From contig OZ038464.1 of NCBI GenBank assembly GCA_964036295.1, forward strand, positions 15,864,443 through 15,928,442: a stretch of 64,000 nucleotides of DNA, read 5' to 3'. The stretch comes from Plumapathes pennacea (Eukaryota; Cnidaria; Anthozoa; Antipatharia; Myriopathidae). This document shows, piece after piece, positions 58,283-64,000 of this stretch (its first letter is position 1; every line of letters begins with the position of its first letter). Made by a program: the position numbers and the translations under genes. The notes below the pieces were generated by a model. That model was not told the DNA's origin. It made no database searches and saw only the letters and a list, made by a program, of their open reading frames with translations.

Positions 58283-58480
58283 GTGCTGATCGTCATGCTG
58301 TTGGGTATGTCGGTCGGAACGCCCTTCACTATGCGTGTCGGTCTGATGATGTGGCGACGATACAATTGTTTTTGGACAAAGGATTTAAGATTGAGTGCGT
58401 TGACAAGAATGGTTCCACCCCACTGCTGCTTGCAGCGCTAAAAGGCCATGCGAACACTGTAACTTTCCTGCTGTCAAAAG
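58283..58480 (+). CDS. ANK array exon 13
   Basis: Phase 1-1. Variable sites: ADRHAVGYVGRN (unique Arg), ACRSDD, DKNGSTP, ALKGH. The donor is gtaata, not gtaaaa. Only 20 bp of the original intron remain between the acceptor and the TTAA transposon, so splicing must use a branch point at or within the insert. Confidence 0.78.
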
Positions 58481-59096
58481 GTAATAGGTCCATCTAAGCG
58501 AGTGTTGCAAGTCAAAATGGTTATTGTCGTTTTACGTCAGTTGGATAGAAATTTGTGGTTTTGGAGGTCCAAAATACCGGTAAACCGTGGATTAGATCAC
58601 TTCCAATATTGTGACGTTTTTGAGCAGATTTTTGGCGATTTCTGGATTAAAACACATGGTGTTTTCGTTATTAAAAAGCCCAGTGGTGTCAACATCCTGG
58701 TGTAACGTAGTGTCACTTATGCAGAGCCGGGACTGAACTTGGGATATTAAGATATTCGACGATATATAGTTGGGCGACATAGACCAAAAGAGACTGAGGA
58801 GCGTGACGCCTCGACTTGTGACCAAGACTTTCACATTTCGAGGCTTAGCGAAGAGAAAATAATAAAATAAAACACCTAATATAGGAGCAACCTACTCATG
58901 CTTGGAACAGCTAGGTTCAGATTGTTATAAAATTTTGCACATCCCTAAAAAGAAAACCCTCGAGATGTAACAGTTTATGAATTATAGTAGGATACTAAAA
59001 GCCATCATGAGCGGGATTTGGCGCTATTAATAAATCGCTGTGAGAAGTGCTTTTTTATCTTTCTAGATACGGAGTCGTAACTGCTACTGATCCTAC

Positions 59097-61564
59097 CAAG
59101 AGAGGATGATATAAGAGAAGGACACCCCGCGCCCCATGATAATTATTTTCAATCTATTTTTAGCCTTAAAAATCTATTTTTATCTCGCCCCATGACCGCG
59201 CGACCTCTACTCCTGCGTGGCGTGCAAACAATCGAAAGATTTTCACTTCTGGGCCCGGTTGTTCAAAGAGTTTATAACGCTATTCACCGGATAAATCGCT
59301 ATCCAGTGGTTAAGTGTTAAAATTTAAACTCATTTTCTCAAGTGGATAAGGATTTACCCGGTGGATAACGCTAACCACTCTTTAAACAATCGGGCCCTGA
59401 TTTTACTTCACTGTGTATTGTTAGGACCGCGTCGAGCGATTTCCAAATATTCTCTCGAGCAGGGATATTTGTGCCATGAAGTGAATCAAACAAACGGAAA
59501 TCTTCGGTTTAACCGCAAGCAAAGCGGACACAAGAAACTCGGACAAATGATTTGCCGAAACACGGACACAGTAAGAACTAAATTGCTTTCTGTTCTTTCA
59601 TTTGATTGTTCGTTCAAGTTGTAACAGTCTGTCTGCACGGTAGAAATACATTGTCTGTTGTTCTTGACCTTTTTCTTCGGGCTAATTGCTTTTTCAAAGT
59701 TTCTGCGCTAATGCAGTAAGGGGAATTTGCCACCTGACTAAAATAATTTGTATCTTGAGCTCTGAAGTCAGGAGTCAGTTTAGGTGATTTTTTAGTCTGC
59801 TTATAAAAATCTGTCGTTTTATTTGAACTGATTTATTACTGTAAGTATACCAATTTCAGTTAGTATGGATGGATGTTTTGCTATTTTCTGTATTTTTGAA
59901 GTACTGCTTGTCCTGTGGAAAATTCTATAAACAAGCAAAATTTGAACACAAAGAAGTCTGTAAGCATTGATCAAGAAATTGTATCTATAATTTACAAATG
60001 CCAACATGCTTCCCCTGTGATTTGGTTCTGTTTTATGTGAAGGCTGCAAGTGGAACACAAACAAATTGTGGCTTTTATAAGACCTTTTGTGGAATCATGT
60101 CTTTCTGCTTTTCAAAACTTTTTTTCATGGTGGTAATTTTGGTGGTTACAACCGGCAGCTGCTCTGATTGACTATATGAAGACTGCATGAGTTTGATTTC
60201 AACTCTATTATCTTTGCTATAGCTGGAATGTATATGTTTCCAATGTTTTAGCCTTGACAGATATTGATTCATTTCTGATTGAGCCACTAAATATTGTGAA
60301 AGACTGTTGTTGCTTTCAAATCTGTCACTCAAATCTAAAATTTTGGCAAATGAAAATTGGCAATGCTTTTCTGAAGGAGAATAAAATTTATTCTTTCAAC
60401 TGAAGTTTTGCTCTGATAATCATTGTTGCTTTGTAATAAGTAAATCTAGTACATAACCCTTTCAAAATATAAATTACTCAACTCACATTTTCATTGCACT
60501 GTGGTGATTTTGTGAGCAACAAATCATAACTCAATGTTTTGATAATATTTTATGTGAAAAATGCTGTGAAAATTGAGTAAATCTAAGTGGAATGACAATA
60601 AATGACATAAATTTCTGGTAAAAAAGATACTGCAGTCTGGATTAAATAATAAGCAATTACTGAAGAGTACCAGTATATATGTATTTAATGTCTGCTTCCA
60701 CTCTCTGAATTGACAATGCATTATTATTTGGAATAGATATATTAATCACTGGGAAATGGACATGATAAAATGTTGTGTTTGGAAAAGGGTAAATGGAACG
60801 TGCATGGTCTACTCAATCATCCCACAACGGTAGCCTAATAGTTGTTCTCTCCAAATAGGAGCTGATTAAATCAGAATGGGGCTCAACAGTTCACCTTTCG
60901 AATGACAGTCAAATAATTGATTACTTGGGCCAGGAGCTGTCGGCGAATATCGTATTCCTAGAAGCGAAAAAGTTTTTGAGACCAGCAATGGGCGAAACTA
61001 GCTTTTCTTTCTGACTTCGGCATTTACTTGGTGAATGCCTCCTGGACGATTCATCTACTTCAAGCAGCTTTGCTTGTGACAAAACACATTTCGCATATGA
61101 TGATCTGTGTGTATTAAATAAATACATCGACGTACCCGTTTTCTTTCCCGTTTTCTTGTTAACTGTCGCTCTTTGGTTGACTGAAGAGCTCCCGTTTTGC
61201 TGGGCTGCTCGTCAGTTTCGTTTCTTTTCACGCTTGGTCGGAGAGTCGAGAGCTCGACTATTCTTCCAAACTTGACTTTTTGACAGATCCCATTTCGGGG
61301 ATCAAAATTCCAGTTCCATCTTCAGCGCCTACCAACCAACACCATCGTCTTTCTTACTTTTTCCCGTTTGTACTACATAAATACAAAATTCTTCGGGTCA
61401 CAAGGAAACTATCGACGCCATGTTGCCGAATGACGTAACACGAACTGACCAATGGGGTATCGATCTTAAAAGAAAACTGTACAGTCTAAAAATAGACCGA
61501 AAAAAATTATCCCTGGAAGAGACCCATGTATGGGGGTGTCCTTCTCTTATATCATCCTCTCTTG
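59097..61564. mobile_element. 2,468-bp element with perfect 32-bp inverted ends
   Basis: Starts caagagaggatgatataaga and ends with the exact inverse; the ends are identical over 32 bp. Flanks atcctac (59090-59096 and 61565-61571) form a 7-bp target duplication. The superfamily is not clear: 7-8-bp duplications and CA termini would suit hAT- or P-like elements. Short open frames are present on both strands (for example 60921-61127 minus) but no transposase was recognised. It carries a nested MITE at 59251. Confidence 0.78.
59251..59397. mobile_element. Nested GGGCCC-ended MITE
   Basis: Begins gggcccggttgttcaaagag, ends ctctttaaacaatcgggccc; inverted ends of about 20 bp with two mismatches. 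The inside is also partly palindromic (ataaatcgctatccagtgg). Related to 12507-12637. Confidence 0.85.
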
Positions 61565-62064
61565 ATCCTACTTAATCCTTTTTTTTTTTTCTGTTTCATA
61601 TTATTTTAACCACTGGTGACTTTAAGTGAGAAGATGGAATACGCGCTATTAGAAAGGAGCAGGGGAAAGTGGCGAAGGAATTATTTAGCCACTTTTACAG
61701 TCATGAGAAGTAGCTAATAAAACTTTTTGATTTCCGTTAACGACTACTTTTGAACATGAAGTAAACTGTTTATTCTGAGTTAAAATGTTTGTCGAATTGA
61801 GCGGATGTCCCGACTCTGCCTGGCAAGTTTGATTGTCAAGTGGCCCGCCAAAATATCTCAGCCTCGCCAACGGCGCATGAGTGTGAACGTGTTTTTTTTA
61901 AACCTCCTATAATACCAAAAGAAATATTATGAGTTAAACAAACCTTCACCAACCGGCGATGTAGTTTTAGAAATTCTAAGATTAAGGCTGTTTTACCAGA
62001 ATCCAGCCTCTTACGCAATGAATGTGAGTTCACATTAAAGTTAATTACTTTGCTTTTATTCAAG

Positions 62065-62262
62065 GTGCTGATCTTCATGCTGTTGGGATTGTCGGTCAGA
62101 ACGCCCTTCACTATGCGTGTCAGTCTGATGATGTGGCGACGATACAATTGTTTTTGGACAAAGGATTTAAGATTGAGTGCGTTGACAAGAATGGTGCAAC
62201 CCCACTGCTGCTTGGAGCGCTAAAAGGCCATGCGAACACTGTAACTTTCCTGCTGTCAAAAG
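62065..62262 (+). CDS. ANK array exon 14
   Basis: Phase 1-1. Variable sites: GIVGQN (unique Ile), ACQSDD, DKNGATP, LLLGALKGH (Gly for Ala). A second, near-consensus donor (ctat|gtgagt) lies 17 bp past the normal one at 62280, and the read-through stop found in units 1-13 is lost. Confidence 0.83.
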
Positions 62263-63371
62263 GTAATAGGTCCATCTATGTGAGTGTTGCAAGTCAAAAG
62301 GGTTATTGTCGTTTTACGTCAGTTGGATAGAAATTTGTGGTTTTGGAGGTCCAAAATACCGGTAAACCGTGGATTAGATCACTTCCAATATTGTGACGTT
62401 TTTGAGCAGATTTTTGGCGATTTCTGGATTAAAACACATGGTGTTTTCGTTATTAAAAAGCCCAGTGGTGTCAACATCCTGGTGTAACGTAGTGTCACTT
62501 ATGCAGAGCCGGGACTGAACTTGGGATATTAAGATACTCGACGATATATAGTTCGGCGACATAGACCAAAAGAGACTGAGGAGCGTGACGCCTCGACTTG
62601 TGACCAAGACTTTCACATTTCGAGGCTTAGCGAAGAGAAAAAAATAAAATAAAACACCTAATATAGGAGCAACCTACTCATGCTTGGAACAGCTAGGTTC
62701 AGATTGTTATAAAATTTTGCACATCCCTAAAAAGAAAACCCTCGAGATGTAACAGTTTATGAATTATAGTAGGATACTAAAAGCCATCATGAGCGGGATT
62801 TGGCGCTATTAATAAATCGCTGTGAGAAGTGCTTTTTTAGCTTACTAGATACGGAGTCGTAACTGCTACTGATCCTACTTAATCCTTTTTTTTTTTTCTG
62901 TTTGATATTATTTTAACCATTGGTGACTTTAAGTGAGAAAATGGAATACGCGCTATTAGAAAGGAGCAGGGCAAAGTGGCGAAGGAATTATTTAGCCACT
63001 TTTACAGTCATGAGAAGTAGCTAATAAAACTTTTTGATTTCCGTTAACGACTACTTTTGAACATGAAGTAAACTGTTTATTCTGAGTTAAAATTTTTGTC
63101 GAATTGAGCGGATGTCCCGACTCTGCCTGGCAAGTTTGATTGTCAAGTGGCCCGCCAAAATATCTCAGCCTCGCCAACGGCGCATGAGTGTGAACGTGTT
63201 TTTTTTAAACCTCCTATAATACCAAAAGAAATATTATGAGTTAAACAAACCTTCACCAACCGGCGATGTAGTTTTAGAAATTCTAAGATTAAGGCTGTTT
63301 TACCAGAATCCAGCCTCTTACGCAATGAATGTGAGTTCACATTAAAGTTAATTACTTTGCTTTTATTCAAG

Positions 63372-63569
63372 GTGCTGATCTTCATGCTGTTGGGTATGTC
63401 GGTCAGAACGCCCTTCACTATGCGTGTAAGTCTGATGATGTGGCGACGATACAATTGTTTTTGGACAAAGGATTTAAGATTGAGTGCGTTGACAAGAATG
63501 GTGCAACCCCACTGCTGCTTGGAGCGCTAAATGGCCATGCGAACACTGTAACTTTCCTGCTGTCAAAAG
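63372..63569 (+). CDS. ANK array exon 15
   Basis: Phase 1-1. Variable sites: GYVGQN, ACKSDD, DKNGATP, LLLGALNGH (unique Asn). Shares the extra downstream donor (at 63587) with exon 14. The array continues beyond the window. Confidence 0.83.
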
Positions 63570-64000
63570 GTAATAGGTCCATCTATGTGAGTGTTGCAAG
63601 TCAAAAGGGTTATTGTCGTTCTAGGTCAGTTGGATAGAAATTTGTGGTTTTGGAGGTCCAAAATACCGGTAAACCGTGGATTAGATCACTTCCAATATTG
63701 TGACGTTTTTGAGCAGATTTTTGGCGATTTCTGGATTAAAACACATGGTGTTTTCGTTATTAAAAAGCCCAGTGGTGTCAATATCCTGGTGTAACGTAGT
63801 GTCACTTATGCAGAGCCGGGACTGAACTTGGGATATTAAGATACTCGACGATATATAGTTCGGCGACATAGACCAAAAGAGACTGAGGAGCGTGACGCCT
63901 CGACTTGTGACCAAGACTTTCACATTTCGAGGCTTAGCGAAGAGAAAATAATAAAATAAAACACCTAATATAGGAGCAACCTACTCATGCTTGGAACAGC

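Larger units (their letters stand above)
37440..64000 (+). repeat. Tandem array of about 1.3-kb ANK exon units
   Basis: Fifteen units. Exon starts are at 37784, 39096, 40973, 43447, 44752, 47226, 48531, 49841, 51151, 52456, 53764, 55069, 58283, 62065 and 63372; basic spacing is 1,305-1,312 bp and longer spacings are due to inserts. Each unit has a pyrimidine tract ttgcttttattcaag, a 198-bp exon, the donor aaaag|gtaa, and an intron of about 1,107 bp that is conserved nearly as well as the exon. That level of intron conservation means recent amplification or gene conversion rather than selection on the exon alone. The array is cut off by the right edge. Copy number and order in an assembly of such repeats should be treated with caution. 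Confidence 0.95.

Noticed and set aside
37440-64000. The regular array as CRISPR, satellite DNA or rDNA-like repeat
   Set aside because: The unit is 1.3 kb, with a splice-flanked ankyrin exon and eukaryotic domains around it; no short repeat-spacer pattern.

Overview
The window looks like nuclear DNA of an early-branching animal, most likely a cnidarian such as a stony coral. This is inferred from spliced genes with GT-AG introns, AT-rich introns full of MITEs and foldback elements, a Penelope-like retroelement, and metazoan domain types (death domain, DZIP3-type HEPN, IRE1-like kinase, ankyrin repeats). No prokaryotic operon, RNA gene or CRISPR array was seen. All gene calls are exon-level predictions made by reading domains, splice sites and intron phases by eye.

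Layout. 1-7.4 kb: old or partial ankyrin (ANK) units, namely two intact ANK exons (324-521, 7161-7364) and two decayed ones, broken up by a 5'-truncated Penelope-like element (2310-3461). 7.4-15.8 kb: mostly non-coding, with simple repeats, a MITE and a foldback element. 15.8-34.7 kb: a run of plus-strand exons whose phases all fit together: death domain 1 (phase 1 to 0), linker (0 to 1), death domain 2 (1 to 0), linker (0 to 2), HEPN plus coiled coil (2 to 0), IRE1-like kinase (0 to 0), three small linker exons (0-1, 1-1, 1-1) and an ANK exon (1-1). 36.9-64 kb: a tandem array of about 1.3-kb units, each with one 198-bp exon coding exactly two ANK repeats, all phase 1-1. Fifteen such exons are present and the array runs off the right edge.

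How the parts may work together (inference). The exons could form one very large gene of the form DD-DD-HEPN-kinase-(ANK)n, possibly with ANK exons upstream too. HEPN domains and the KEN nuclease of IRE1/RNase L belong to one superfamily. The HEPN here keeps the R-N-x4-H nuclease motif, and the kinase resembles that of IRE1/RNase L but no KEN domain follows it. The gene therefore looks like a reshuffled RNase L-like sensor: ANK repeats for recognition, kinase fold for nucleotide-driven control, HEPN as possible RNase, death domains for downstream signalling. The ANK array is recently amplified (a 3,779-bp higher-order duplication and another near-identical adjacent pair), and its exons can be added or skipped without changing frame.

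Mobile DNA has repeatedly entered the array: a TTAA-flanked, THAP-coding Kolobok-like element 20 bp upstream of an ANK exon, a 2.47-kb element with perfect 32-bp inverted ends, a composite element carried along by the duplication, and a 569-bp element. Outside the array are a Mutator-like element with about 100-bp ends and several palindromic MITEs.
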